From positions 1 through 14,863 of the forward strand of contig CAMGCA010000015.1 in the NCBI GenBank assembly GCA_946011705.1: a stretch of DNA of 14,863 nucleotides. Reading direction: 5' to 3'. How positions within the stretch are numbered: the first letter of the stretch is position 1; each line of letters begins with the position of its first letter. The position numbers and the translations under genes are program-made. This document shows positions 1-6,242 of the stretch, in pieces. The DNA is from an uncultured Clostridia bacterium (GTDB lineage Bacteria > Bacillota > Clostridia > Oscillospirales > Oscillospiraceae). The notes under the pieces were generated by a model that saw only the letters and a program-made list of their open reading frames with translations, was not told where the DNA came from and ran no database searches.

Positions 1-60
1 CCCGGAAAGCCCCACTGGTTTACGACACCGGATGGAATTGTAATCGAGCTGATGGCATGA
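1..60 (+). CDS. C-terminal end of a VOC/glyoxalase-family protein (partial)
   Basis: The first 60 bases read in frame 1 as 19 residues and a TGA stop. The segment contains HWFTTPDGIVIELMA. The pattern 'PDG-x-x-IEL' near the C-terminus is typical of the vicinal oxygen chelate fold (lactoylglutathione lyase and relatives), where the Glu is the last metal ligand. The rest of the gene lies left of the window, so substrate and start are unknown. It stops shortly before a ParB relic, so it may sit at the border of a former insertion. Confidence 0.6.
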   Translation, partial: PGKPHWFTTPDGIVIELMA

Positions 61-74
61 GACGCGGCATCTGA

Positions 75-200
75 TCCGGGGAAGCGATAGGCAAACCGCC
101 TGCGGCTGAACAGGCCACCCCATCACTGTCCCAGGCGCAGCGGATGAAAAAACTGAGCCAGAGCGGAGAACTAAATGAGGATGACATGCTCCAAGAAATC
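75..200 (+). pseudogene. Fragment of an integrative-element ParB-like protein
   Basis: Reading in the frame of the ATG at 144, but upstream of it from about 75, gives a continuous protein-like stretch that includes EQATPSLSQAQRMKKLSQSG and ELNEDDMLQEI. This closely resembles the 'ATPSLSQAQR-KKLS-x-G-x-L' region of ParB-like proteins carried by clostridial conjugative elements, as I remember that family. There is an in-frame TGA at 72-74, no usable upstream start, and after about 200 the similarity stops and the reading becomes the antisense of the HD gene. It is therefore an internal fragment of a lost gene, not a functional CDS. The right end is approximate. Confidence 0.5.
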
Positions 201-224
201 GGCCATGTAATAGGGACTATTCGT

Positions 225-719
225 TTATTCTTCCTTAAGCGCAAACATTTCTTTACATATCTTCTTGCCGCACGCTGTTCTGAAGATATTCTGATAGGCA
301 CTCAGAGCAGCCTTATCGGGCAAATTATCCTCCATAATATTTACGAGGAAATCGGCTTCAACAAGAATTTGATAATCGATTCCGTCAATACTATCGTATG
401 TATGATGGTGCGCAATCAGATATTGAACTCTCTGAGATACTTCCTCCGCAAAGCCCAATTCACCAAGCAGTTTTTTCGCGATGGCAGGCCCCTCTATTTC
501 CTGCAGCTTGCCATTGCAGTTCCCATACTTCTGCTCACAGATGTGGATGCCAATATCGTGGGTTAGGGCGGCAGCTTCCAAAATGAACAGAGTTTTCGGA
601 TCGACGCCTTCCGTTTCAGCAATCAGCTTTGCATAGCTGTGAACCTTACAAAAGTGCTGGATTCGTTTTGCGTCACCACGATACAGCTCTATCATTGCCA
701 AATGCAGTTTATTTATCAT
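225..719 (-). CDS. HD-domain phosphohydrolase
   Basis: A protein of 164 residues from the ATG at 719. It shows the HD-superfamily metal-binding pattern: His27 (in CKVHSYAK), His54-Asp55 (in ALTHDIGI), a His cluster (in LIAHHHTYD) and a downstream Asp (in LVEADFLVN). HD enzymes hydrolyse phosphate esters, often of nucleotides, using one or two metal ions; the substrate here cannot be read. Length is normal for small stand-alone HD proteins. Two ATGs are possible: at 725 the AAGGA ribosome site would be only about 3 nt away, while 719 has about 9 nt, so 719 is preferred. There is no signal peptide, so it is cytoplasmic. It appears to be a single-gene unit; I see no clear promoter in the 726-897 gap. 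Confidence 0.8.
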   Translation of the reverse strand: MINKLHLAMIELYRGDAKRIQHFCKVHSYAKLIAETEGVDPKTLFILEAAALTHDIGIHICEQKYGNCNGKLQEIEGPAIAKKLLGELGFAEEVSQRVQYLIAHHHTYDSIDGIDYQILVEADFLVNIMEDNLPDKAALSAYQNIFRTACGKKICKEMFALKEE

Positions 720-897
720 TTTCATCTATCCTTTCCGGCTCAAATTTGTTTCCTGTAAAAGCGGTTCATTGTACTGTATTCACTAGCTGGCTCCTTTTGG
801 CGCTGATTGATGCAGAGTGCAAATCCTGATGTGTCGGTTTTTGGCTATGATTGCTCTTGACACACAATTCAGTTGAGCTGAAAGTCAAACGATACGG

Positions 898-1577
898 CTA
901 CGAGGATTCCTTGTCTGGTGTCAGCACCCGGAACCGGGAGCCGCTGCAATCAATCCGCCCGGCCTTTTTCAGCTTGCTGATCTCCGCCGACATGGCGCTG
1001 CGCTCCACTCCCAGATAGTCCGCCAACGCCTGCCGGTCATAGGGAATCACAAATTCCGCGCTGCTCTACTGCTTGGCCTGCTCCAGCAGAAATTCCATCA
1101 GCTTTCCTGGGTGGTTTTCTGGGACATACAACGGATTTTTGAGGTAAGCATCAGATTTTTCTGGGCAATGCCCTTCAGAAGATTACGCACCAGACGGCTG
1201 TGGAAGGGGCAGGCGTTGGAGCAGCCCGTCAGCACCCGTTTGCAGTCCAGCAGCAGCACAGTGCTGTTCTGCAAGGCAATGACGCTCACCGGCAGCGTTT
1301 CCACATCCGCGCAGGCAAAGGCTTCCGCAAACAGCCCGCCGGGGGAGACCACTGTCAGTACGCTTCGGTTCCCATAATAGTCCGTCCGGACGATCTGCAC
1401 CTGGCCGGACAGCACCACGCCCACAAATTCCGCGGGATCGCCCTCCAGAAACACCGGATTGCCTTTGGCAATGCCGGTGATTTTTCCGCCCAAACAGCTT
1501 AACATCTGCCCCAGCTCCTGCCGGGAAATTCCGAAAAACAGGGGACATTGGGACAAAATATCAAAATATTCTTCCAT
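898..1577 (-). pseudogene. Crp/Fnr-family transcription regulator, broken by a frameshift and a stop
   Basis: Starts at the ATG at 1577, with AAAGGAG 6-7 nt upstream. The N-terminal part (MEEYFDILSQCPLFFGISRQ onward) is a cyclic-nucleotide-binding-type beta-barrel, with the Cys-rich segment CSNACPFHSRLVRNLL before the dimer helix, as in clostridial Crp/Fnr regulators. The open frame ends early at 1098 (TTQES-stop). Skipping one base at about 1104-1108, where the coding strand reads GAAAGC instead of an expected GAAAAGC, restores REKLMEFLLEQAKQ. An in-frame TAG (1066-1068) follows, and then an otherwise intact helix-turn-helix: DRQALADYLGVERSAMSAEI...RFRVL, ending at 898. With two independent lesions the DNA-binding domain is not made, although a sensor-only fragment of about 160 residues could be. 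The longer reading from 1679 lacks a ribosome site. Confidence 0.85.
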
Positions 1578-1606
1578 GAACGGCTCCTTTGTTGGAAATC
1601 CAATAT

Positions 1607-1634
1607 ACAGTTTGCTATAAGTATAGTAAATTGT
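1607..1634. promoter_or_regulatory. 28-bp near-palindrome, probable Crp/Fnr operator
   Basis: The arms ACAGTTTGCTATA and TATAGTAAATTGT are separated by AG and match as inverted repeats at 11 of 13 positions. The core CTATA-AG-TATAG is perfect. It lies between the divergent Crp/Fnr and ferredoxin-like genes and covers the -10 box of the former. Because the local regulator is broken, the site may now answer to a paralogue or be a relic. Confidence 0.6.
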
Positions 1635-1648
1635 AGCTGTAAAGTCAA
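1620..1648 (-). promoter_or_regulatory. Sigma-70-type promoter of the Crp/Fnr gene
   Basis: On the minus strand, TTGACT (1648-1643) and TATACT (1625-1620) are separated by exactly 17 bp. The predicted start is near 1613, giving a leader of about 36 nt. The -10 box lies inside the 28-bp palindrome 1607-1634, as expected for autorepression. Confidence 0.65.
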
Positions 1649-1693
1649 GGAACTCTCTGCTTCGGAGGGCTCCGGTCAACAGGAGGAATGATT

Positions 1694-2389
1694 ATGATTC
1701 GCAGAATTATTGAAATTGATCAGCAGAAGTGTAATGGCTGCGGCGCCTGTGCTGCGGCCTGCCACGAGGGCGCTATCGCCATGGTGGAGGGCAAGGCGCG
1801 GCTTATGCGGGACGACTACTGTGACGGCCTTGGGGACTGTCTGCCCGCCTGCCCCGCGGGCGCCATCTCCTTTGTGGAGCGGGAAGCGGCTGCTTATGAT
1901 GAAGCTGCCGTTCTGGCGGCAAAGGCAGAGAAGAAAGAAAAACTGCCCTGCGGCTGCCCCGGCACTGCCGCCAAAGCCATCCACCGGACGCAGGAGCCTG
2001 CTGTCTGCGACGCACCGAGTTCCCAGCTGCGCCAGTGGCCTGTGCAGATCAAGCTGGCTCCCGTGAATGCGCCTTGGTTTGACGGGGCGAAGCTGCTGAT
2101 CGCTGCTGACTGCACCGCCTATGCCTATGCCAATTTCCACCAGGACTTCATCAAGGGACGGATCACGCTGGTGGGCTGCCCCAAGCTGGACAGCGTGGAT
2201 TATTCCGAGAAATTAACAGATATTCTCAAAAACAACGACATCCGCAGCATCACCGTGGCGCGCATGGAGGTGCCCTGCTGCGGCGGCATCGAGAATGCCG
2301 TGAAAAAAGCGCTTCAGAACAGCGGCAGGCTGATTCCCTGGAATGTGGTCACCATTTCCACAGGCGGCAGGATTCTGGACAGAGTATAA
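1694..2389 (+). CDS. Ferredoxin-like 4Fe-4S protein with extended Cys-containing C-terminus
   Basis: A protein of 231 residues from the ATG at 1694. AGGAGG at 1681-1686 is 7 nt from that ATG but only 1 nt from the ATG at 1688, which decides the start. The N-terminus has a complete 4Fe-4S motif, Cys13-x2-Cys16-x2-Cys19-x3-Cys23. The second motif has Cys43, Cys49 and Cys53, but Leu46 occupies the usual second position. The 170-residue C-terminal part has a Cys-x-Cys pair (86, 88), Cys162 in GCPKLD, and a PCCGG motif at 194-198. No membrane segment is visible. Such genes often sit beside a Crp/Fnr regulator and the hybrid-cluster protein gene hcp in Clostridia; hcp is not present here. It is likely a cytoplasmic electron carrier or redox accessory protein. 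The reaction is unknown. Confidence 0.85.
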   Translation: MIRRIIEIDQQKCNGCGACAAACHEGAIAMVEGKARLMRDDYCDGLGDCLPACPAGAISFVEREAAAYDEAAVLAAKAEKKEKLPCGCPGTAAKAIHRTQEPAVCDAPSSQLRQWPVQIKLAPVNAPWFDGAKLLIAADCTAYAYANFHQDFIKGRITLVGCPKLDSVDYSEKLTDILKNNDIRSITVARMEVPCCGGIENAVKKALQNSGRLIPWNVVTISTGGRILDRV

Positions 2390-2391
2390 AA

Positions 2392-2560
2392 TTAGGGCAA
2401 CACCGCTTAGGTGGGAGCTGCGGGCTTCGGCGGATCTTTTGCCCCAATCGTGCAGTATGAAAAATGGGAAATACATCCAGTATTCCCGCATTTTCCACAC
2501 TTTCGCTTGGGTCAAAATACTGGCCGAATCTCCTTGTCCCATTATGCGGTGTTGCCCTAA
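2392..2560. mobile_element. MITE-like hairpin element with 15-bp terminal inverted repeats
   Basis: TTAGGGCAACACCGC (2392-2406) and GCGGTGTTGCCCTAA (2546-2560) are perfect inverted repeats. Further inside, TTTTGCCCCAA pairs with TTGGGTCAAAA (10 of 11), and a GAAAATGGGAAATAC-like arm faces GTATTCCCGCATTTTC, so most of the element can fold back on itself. It has no coding capacity. If the ends are taken as GGGCAACACCGC, both sides are flanked by TA, the target duplicated by IS630/Tc1-type transposases, but this cannot be proved because the TA is part of the palindrome. It fills nearly all of the gap after the ferredoxin-like gene, starting 3 nt after its stop codon, and may also act as a terminator. 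Confidence 0.65.
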
Positions 2561-2684
2561 ATCGTTCCCCTAATTGTAGCGAAGAGGGGATGGAATGTCA
2601 ATGCCCGCATCTTGTTTGCTTATGGTAAAATGCGCAAAAATCAATTTATCCTTTTGCGATTTTCGCCGATACGGCCGGAGCCGC

Positions 2685-2713
2685 TTGACAATCCATTCAC
2701 AGCGAAATATAAT
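2685..2713 (+). promoter_or_regulatory. Consensus sigma-70 promoter of the rrf2 operon
   Basis: TTGACA (2685-2690) and TATAAT (2708-2713) match the consensus exactly, with a 17-bp spacer. Transcription should start near 2720, within the adjoining inverted repeat. So strong a promoter with an operator across its -10 and start implies tight repression. Confidence 0.85.
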
Positions 2714-2738
2714 GTATTTGTATCACTAACAAATACAT
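2712..2738. promoter_or_regulatory. Perfect inverted-repeat operator, probably for the Rrf2 regulator
   Basis: ATGTATTTGT (2712-2721) and ACAAATACAT (2729-2738) are perfect 10-bp inverted repeats with a 7-nt spacer. The site begins in the -10 box and ends just before the ribosome site of the Rrf2 gene, the classic place for an autorepressor to bind. Confidence 0.75.
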
Positions 2739-2761
2739 ATAAAGAGGTGATGCGCGGAATT

Positions 2762-3181
2762 ATGGATACGAAATTTTCCGTTGCGGTGCATATTCTGATC
2801 CTGATCTCGGAATCTCCGCCCCCAATCAATTCGGATCAGATTGCAATGAGCGTCGGCACCAACGCCAGCTATGTTCGCAAGATACTTGCATTACTGAAAA
2901 AGGCCGGGATCGTCCATGGCCACCAGGGAATCAGCGGTTATTCTCTGCTGTTTGCCCCGAAGCGGCTGACGCTGCTGCAAATTTATCAGGCGGTTATGGA
3001 GCAGCCGAAGCCCCATCTTCTGGACGTTCACCAGAACCCCAGCGACCGGTGTATCGTTGGCCAACATATCAGGACGGTGCTGACCGGTATGTTTGCCGAT
3101 GTGGAGGACACCTTTGCCCGCTCCCTTTCGGACAAAACCCTGGCCGACTGCATCGCTGATATCCGTAAAAGAATGGAATAA
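2762..3181 (+). CDS. Rrf2-family transcriptional regulator
   Basis: A protein of 140 residues with an Rrf2 winged helix-turn-helix: MDTKFSVAVHILILIS, then a recognition helix around NASYVRKILALLKKAGIV and a wing at GHQGISGYSLLF. The middle segment NPSDRCIVGQHI resembles YwnA-type Rrf2 proteins. The three closely spaced Cys that bind an Fe-S cluster in IscR/NsrR are absent; only two Cys occur (about residues 93 and 131). A thiol or unknown signal is therefore more likely than a cluster. The ATG at 2762 agrees with the usual MDTKFS start. The in-frame ATG at 2750 almost touches the AGAGG sequence, and the reading from 2612 would begin upstream of the promoter. It heads a unit of four same-strand genes and probably represses it. 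Confidence 0.88.
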   Translation: MDTKFSVAVHILILISESPPPINSDQIAMSVGTNASYVRKILALLKKAGIVHGHQGISGYSLLFAPKRLTLLQIYQAVMEQPKPHLLDVHQNPSDRCIVGQHIRTVLTGMFADVEDTFARSLSDKTLADCIADIRKRME

Positions 3182-3196
3182 CAGGAGTAAATATTC

Positions 3197-3943
3197 ATGA
3201 ACATTATAGAAATTGTTTTCAGCCCCACAGGAGGAACAGAGAGGGGTGCCCGCCAGATTAGCGGACAGTGGGGAAAAACCGCTGTCAAAATCGATCTGAG
3301 CGATGCCAAAACCGATTTTTCCAAGTGTGTGATCAACGAAGAAGATCAGGTGCTGATTGCCATGCCTTCCTTCGGAGGACGGGCGCCCGCTGTGGCAATG
3401 GAGCGTTTGAAGCAGATTGCAGGCAACGGCGCCAGATGCACCCTGGTCTGTGTGTACGGAAATCGGGCGTATGAGGATACCCTGGTAGAAATGGAGGACG
3501 CCGCGAAGGAATGCGGGTTCCGGGTCATTGCCGCCGTTGCTGCCGTAGCGGAACACTCCATCCTGCCCCAGTATGCCACCGACAGACCGGATGAAACCGA
3601 CAAGGCGCAGCTTGCGGACTTTGCCGCTCAGATTGCGGGCAAGGACAGTGAACTGACTTCTCTTCCCGGAAACCGTCCCTACAAAAAGAGCGGCGGCGCG
3701 GGGCTTGTTCCGAAGCCCACCAAAGACTGTGTAAAATGTGGTTTGTGCGCGGAAAAATGCCCCGTGCAGGCCATTGATCCGGCAAGCTTTGCGGCAGATT
3801 CCAAGCTGTGCATCGGCTGTATGCGCTGTGTCAAGCAGTGCCCCAAAGATGCCAGAAAGGTCAACGGCTTGATGGTTTCCATTGCGGGTATGGCAATCAA
3901 AAAAGCCTGTTCTGTGAGAAAAGAAAATGAGCTGTATCTGTGA
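3197..3943 (+). CDS. Flavodoxin-like/ferredoxin fusion protein (EFR1 type)
   Basis: A protein of 248 residues, 15 nt after the Rrf2 gene, with AGGAG at 3182-3186. Residues 1-150 form a flavodoxin-like domain: IVFSPTGGTERGA at 6-18 is the FMN-phosphate loop and MPSFGGRAP at 56-64 a second flavin-loop-like segment. The C-terminal third is a two-cluster ferredoxin with Cys178-x2-181-x2-184-x3-188 and Cys205-x2-208-x2-211-x3-215, all eight present. Such fusions pass electrons between FMN and 4Fe-4S clusters in anaerobes; the partner is not known. No export signal is seen. Its place behind Rrf2 suggests expression during redox stress. The stop at 3941-3943 is 7 nt before the preferred start of the next gene. 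Confidence 0.88.
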   Translation: MNIIEIVFSPTGGTERGARQISGQWGKTAVKIDLSDAKTDFSKCVINEEDQVLIAMPSFGGRAPAVAMERLKQIAGNGARCTLVCVYGNRAYEDTLVEMEDAAKECGFRVIAAVAAVAEHSILPQYATDRPDETDKAQLADFAAQIAGKDSELTSLPGNRPYKKSGGAGLVPKPTKDCVKCGLCAEKCPVQAIDPASFAADSKLCIGCMRCVKQCPKDARKVNGLMVSIAGMAIKKACSVRKENELYL

Positions 3944-3950
3944 GATGGGT

Positions 3951-4799
3951 ATGAAAACCGGCATTGTGGATGTGGGCGGTGGAATGCGGGGAATTTACGC
4001 TGCTGGTGTACTGGACTACTGCATGGATCAGGGGATTCACTTCGATCTGGGCATCGGCGTTTCGGCGGGCAGCGCCAATCTGGCTTCCTATGGGGCCGGG
4101 CAGAGAGGCCGCAATTATCAATTCTATACCGAATACGCTTTCCGAAAGCAGTACATGAGTCTGGGCAATTTTGTGGAACGAAAATCCTATGTGGATTTGG
4201 ACTATGTCTATGGCACGCTGAGCTGTGCCGACGGGGAGAATCCGCTGGATTACGCCGCCCTGCGGGACAATCCCATGGCGTTCTATGTGGTGGCTACGGA
4301 TGCGGAAACCGGGCAGGCACGCTATTTTGACAAGTCCCATATCCATCAGGATGATTACAGCATTATGAAAGCGTCCTCCGCAATCCCCTTTGTCTGCAAG
4401 CCCTATACCGTTGGGGGCACCGCTTATTACGACGGCGCGTTGAGTGACCCGGTGCCCGTTGAAAAAGCGTTTCAGCTGGGCTGCGACCGGGTGGTTCTGA
4501 TTCTGACCAAGCCGGAGCATCTTCTGCGCACCCCCAAAAAGGACGAGAAGCTGGCCGCCTGTATCCGTCACGCCCACCCAGCCGCCGCTGAGAAGCTATG
4601 CCAGCGGGCGCAGCGGTACAACGAGAGTGTGGCGCTGGCCCGGATGCGCGCCAGACAGGGCAAGGTGCTGATCGTTGCCCCGGAAGACACCTGCGGCGTG
4701 GATACGCTGACAAAGGATAAGCAGGCGCTGCGCAGGCTCTACGAAATGGGATACGCAGACGGAAAGAAAATAACGGACTACTTAAGCAAGGGAAGGTAA
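3951..4799 (+). CDS. Patatin-like phospholipase
   Basis: A protein of 282 residues with the patatin catalytic layout: oxyanion loop GGGMRG (residues 9-14), nucleophile elbow GVSAG with Ser38, and the catalytic Asp in YYDGALSDPVPV (about residue 161). The family cleaves acyl chains from glycerolipids. Nothing indicates secretion, so it probably acts on inner membrane lipids. MKTGIVDVGGG is the usual N-terminus, which favours the ATG at 3951. ATGs at 3945 and 3927 are also in frame, and 3927 would overlap the upstream gene by 17 nt; none has a strong ribosome site, so translational coupling is likely. It lies 4 nt from the DegV gene, suggesting that released fatty acids are handed to a fatty-acid-binding protein. 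Confidence 0.88.
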   Translation: MKTGIVDVGGGMRGIYAAGVLDYCMDQGIHFDLGIGVSAGSANLASYGAGQRGRNYQFYTEYAFRKQYMSLGNFVERKSYVDLDYVYGTLSCADGENPLDYAALRDNPMAFYVVATDAETGQARYFDKSHIHQDDYSIMKASSAIPFVCKPYTVGGTAYYDGALSDPVPVEKAFQLGCDRVVLILTKPEHLLRTPKKDEKLAACIRHAHPAAAEKLCQRAQRYNESVALARMRARQGKVLIVAPEDTCGVDTLTKDKQALRRLYEMGYADGKKITDYLSKGR

Positions 4800-4803
4800 G
4801 ACA

Positions 4804-5691
4804 ATGAGCAAAATTCAAATCATGACCGATTCCGCCAGTGACATTTCCTATGCGGATGAGAAAAAATACAACATTTCCGTCATTCCGTTTCCCATCACTT
4901 TGGGAGACAAAACCTACACCAGCCGGGTGGATTTCGACAACCAGCAGTTTTTCGATTTGATGGCGCAGTATGATGAAATTCCGAAAACCGCTCAAATCAC
5001 CCCCTTTCAGTTTCAGGAAATCTATTTACAGCAGGCCCGCGCCGGTGTAACCGACCTGGTTCTGGTGCTGATTAACTCCAAGGGTTCCTCCACCTATGAC
5101 AATTCCGTACAGGCCATCGATCTGTTCTATGAGGAGTACCCGGAATACCGGGATGTGCTGCATGTCCACAGCTTTGACGGTATGGGATACAACGCCCTGT
5201 ACGGAAGCCCTGTGGTTCATGCGGCAAAGATGTGCGCGGAGGGCGCTTCTCTGGAGGAAATCCTGAACTATCTTACGGATATCCTCCCCCGGCGGCAGAT
5301 TTATTTTGGCATCTACGATTTGAAATACGCCGCAAAATCCGGGCGAATCCCCACGGCTGCGGCATTCCTCGGAACGGCACTAAACATGAAGCCTGTCATG
5401 AACATTTTTGACCGCTCCATCACTACCGCGGCCAAATGCCGGGGTGAGCGCAAGCTGGTGGAAAAGGTGGTGGAAATGAGCATTGCCGCCATGGAGCCGG
5501 GCTCCCCCTACGAGATCGTCTACGGAAGCGATCCGACCTGTCTGGAGGAGCTGCGCCGCCTGATGGTGCAGCAGCTTGGCTACGAACCGGCGGCAGTTTA
5601 TCAGATCGGCGCTGCCGTTGCCGCCAACTCCGGCCCCCGGGTGGTGGGCGCCGCGTTCACGCGAAAAAAGGAAAGCAAAACGGAAAAGTGA
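4804..5691 (+). CDS. DegV family (FakB-like) fatty-acid-binding protein
   Basis: A protein of 295 residues, full length for DegV. The start MSKIQIMTDSASDIS and the early PITLGDKTY are the typical N-terminal domain; KTAQITPFQF contains the fatty-acid-head-group region; GIYDLKYAAKSGRIPTAAAF and ALNMKPV match the conserved 'L-x-YLxKGGRI...LG...KP' block. FakB proteins bind a fatty acid for phosphorylation by FakA and later phospholipid synthesis. FakA is not in this window, so the exact lipid and partner are inferred. AAGG before the ATG at 4804 gives a reasonable ribosome site. It is the last gene of the Rrf2 unit and is followed by a terminator. Confidence 0.9.
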   Translation: MSKIQIMTDSASDISYADEKKYNISVIPFPITLGDKTYTSRVDFDNQQFFDLMAQYDEIPKTAQITPFQFQEIYLQQARAGVTDLVLVLINSKGSSTYDNSVQAIDLFYEEYPEYRDVLHVHSFDGMGYNALYGSPVVHAAKMCAEGASLEEILNYLTDILPRRQIYFGIYDLKYAAKSGRIPTAAAFLGTALNMKPVMNIFDRSITTAAKCRGERKLVEKVVEMSIAAMEPGSPYEIVYGSDPTCLEELRRLMVQQLGYEPAAVYQIGAAVAANSGPRVVGAAFTRKKESKTEK

Positions 5692-5723
5692 TCGTCCGTT
5701 TCCCATAATTTCTGTCTGAAAAT

Positions 5724-5753
5724 CAGCAGTCTGAGAAATCAGGCTGCTGTTTT
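5724..5753 (+). terminator. Rho-independent terminator of the rrf2-degV unit
   Basis: CAGCAGTCTGA, loop GAAA, TCAGGCTGCTG forms an 11-bp stem (one G-U pair) followed by TTTT. It lies 32 nt after the DegV stop codon. Confidence 0.85.
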
Positions 5754-5840
5754 CCTATCTGCGCTGCTTTCTTAGTTAATGAATGGCGGATATCGGGATA
5801 AACTGTTTGCAGAAAAATGGCGGCTTTCCCTTTTTCCCGA

Positions 5841-5869
5841 TTGACAAATACCCCATAGGGGTATATAAT
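5841..5869 (+). promoter_or_regulatory. Consensus promoter of the csoR-copA operon
   Basis: TTGACA (5841-5846) and TATAAT (5864-5869) are both perfect with a 17-bp spacer. The spacer is filled by the first CsoR-type operator, so repressor and RNA polymerase cannot bind together. Confidence 0.9.
5848..5864. promoter_or_regulatory. CsoR-type operator 1
   Basis: ATACCCC-ATA-GGGGTAT, a perfect 7-bp inverted repeat with 3-nt spacer, matches the G/C-tract palindromes bound by CsoR repressors. It lies between -35 and -10. Confidence 0.88.
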
Positions 5870-5873
5870 ACAA

Positions 5874-5890
5874 ATACCCCTTGGGGGTAT
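5874..5890. promoter_or_regulatory. CsoR-type operator 2
   Basis: ATACCCC-TTG-GGGGTAT repeats the same 7-3-7 design 26 bp downstream (centre to centre), at and just after the expected transcription start. Two copies allow two repressor tetramers to bind. Confidence 0.88.
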
Positions 5891-5911
5891 CTTTGAAACG
5901 GAGGCTGAAAC

Positions 5912-6220
5912 ATGGCTGAGAAAGAACTGTGCGGATGCTGCGGGAAAACAACAGACCGCTCAGAGGAAGAACGGAAAAAGCTGATTCACCGGCTGAACCG
6001 GATCGAAGGGCAGATCCGCGGGATTCGGGGGATGGTGGAAAGTGATGCCTACTGCGCGGATATTCTGATGCAGTCTGCCGCTGTCAACGCCGCAGTCAAT
6101 GCCTTTAACAAGGAACTGCTGGCCAGTCATATCCGGGGCTGCGTGGCCAGAGATATCCGGGAGGGCAAGGATGAAGTCATCGATGAGCTGGTTGCGACAC
6201 TGCAAAAGCTGATGAAGTAA
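5912..6220 (+). CDS. csoR: CsoR-family copper-sensing repressor
   Basis: A protein of 102 residues with the all-helical CsoR/RcnR fold. The helix LIHRLNRIEGQIRGIRGMVE (24-43) is the family DNA-binding signature. The Cu(I) ligands of true CsoR are present: Cys48 (AYCADIL), His73 and Cys77 (SHIRGCV). This favours copper over nickel, formaldehyde or sulfide sensing. An extra Cys-rich CGCCG at 7-11 precedes the conserved core. GGAGG at 5900-5904 is 7 nt from the ATG. It represses its own operon through the two operators upstream; Cu(I) binding releases DNA. The copper ATPase follows after 22 nt. Confidence 0.93.
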   Translation: MAEKELCGCCGKTTDRSEEERKKLIHRLNRIEGQIRGIRGMVESDAYCADILMQSAAVNAAVNAFNKELLASHIRGCVARDIREGKDEVIDELVATLQKLMK

Positions 6221-6242
6221 AAGGAGGTTCCGTGATTCAATT

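Noticed and set aside
144..566. 140-codon plus-strand ORF from the ATG at 144
   Set aside because: Only the first 15-20 codons resemble a protein family (ParB relic); the rest is the antisense of the HD gene.
856..890. Nested inverted repeats TTGAC/GTCAA and TTCAG/CTGAA after the broken Crp/Fnr gene
   Set aside because: Short interrupted stems without a T tail; too weak to call a terminator or operator.
2891..3964. 357-codon minus-strand ORF over the Rrf2 and flavodoxin fusion genes
   Set aside because: It is antisense to two genes with clear family motifs and ribosome sites; its own product has no recognisable domain.
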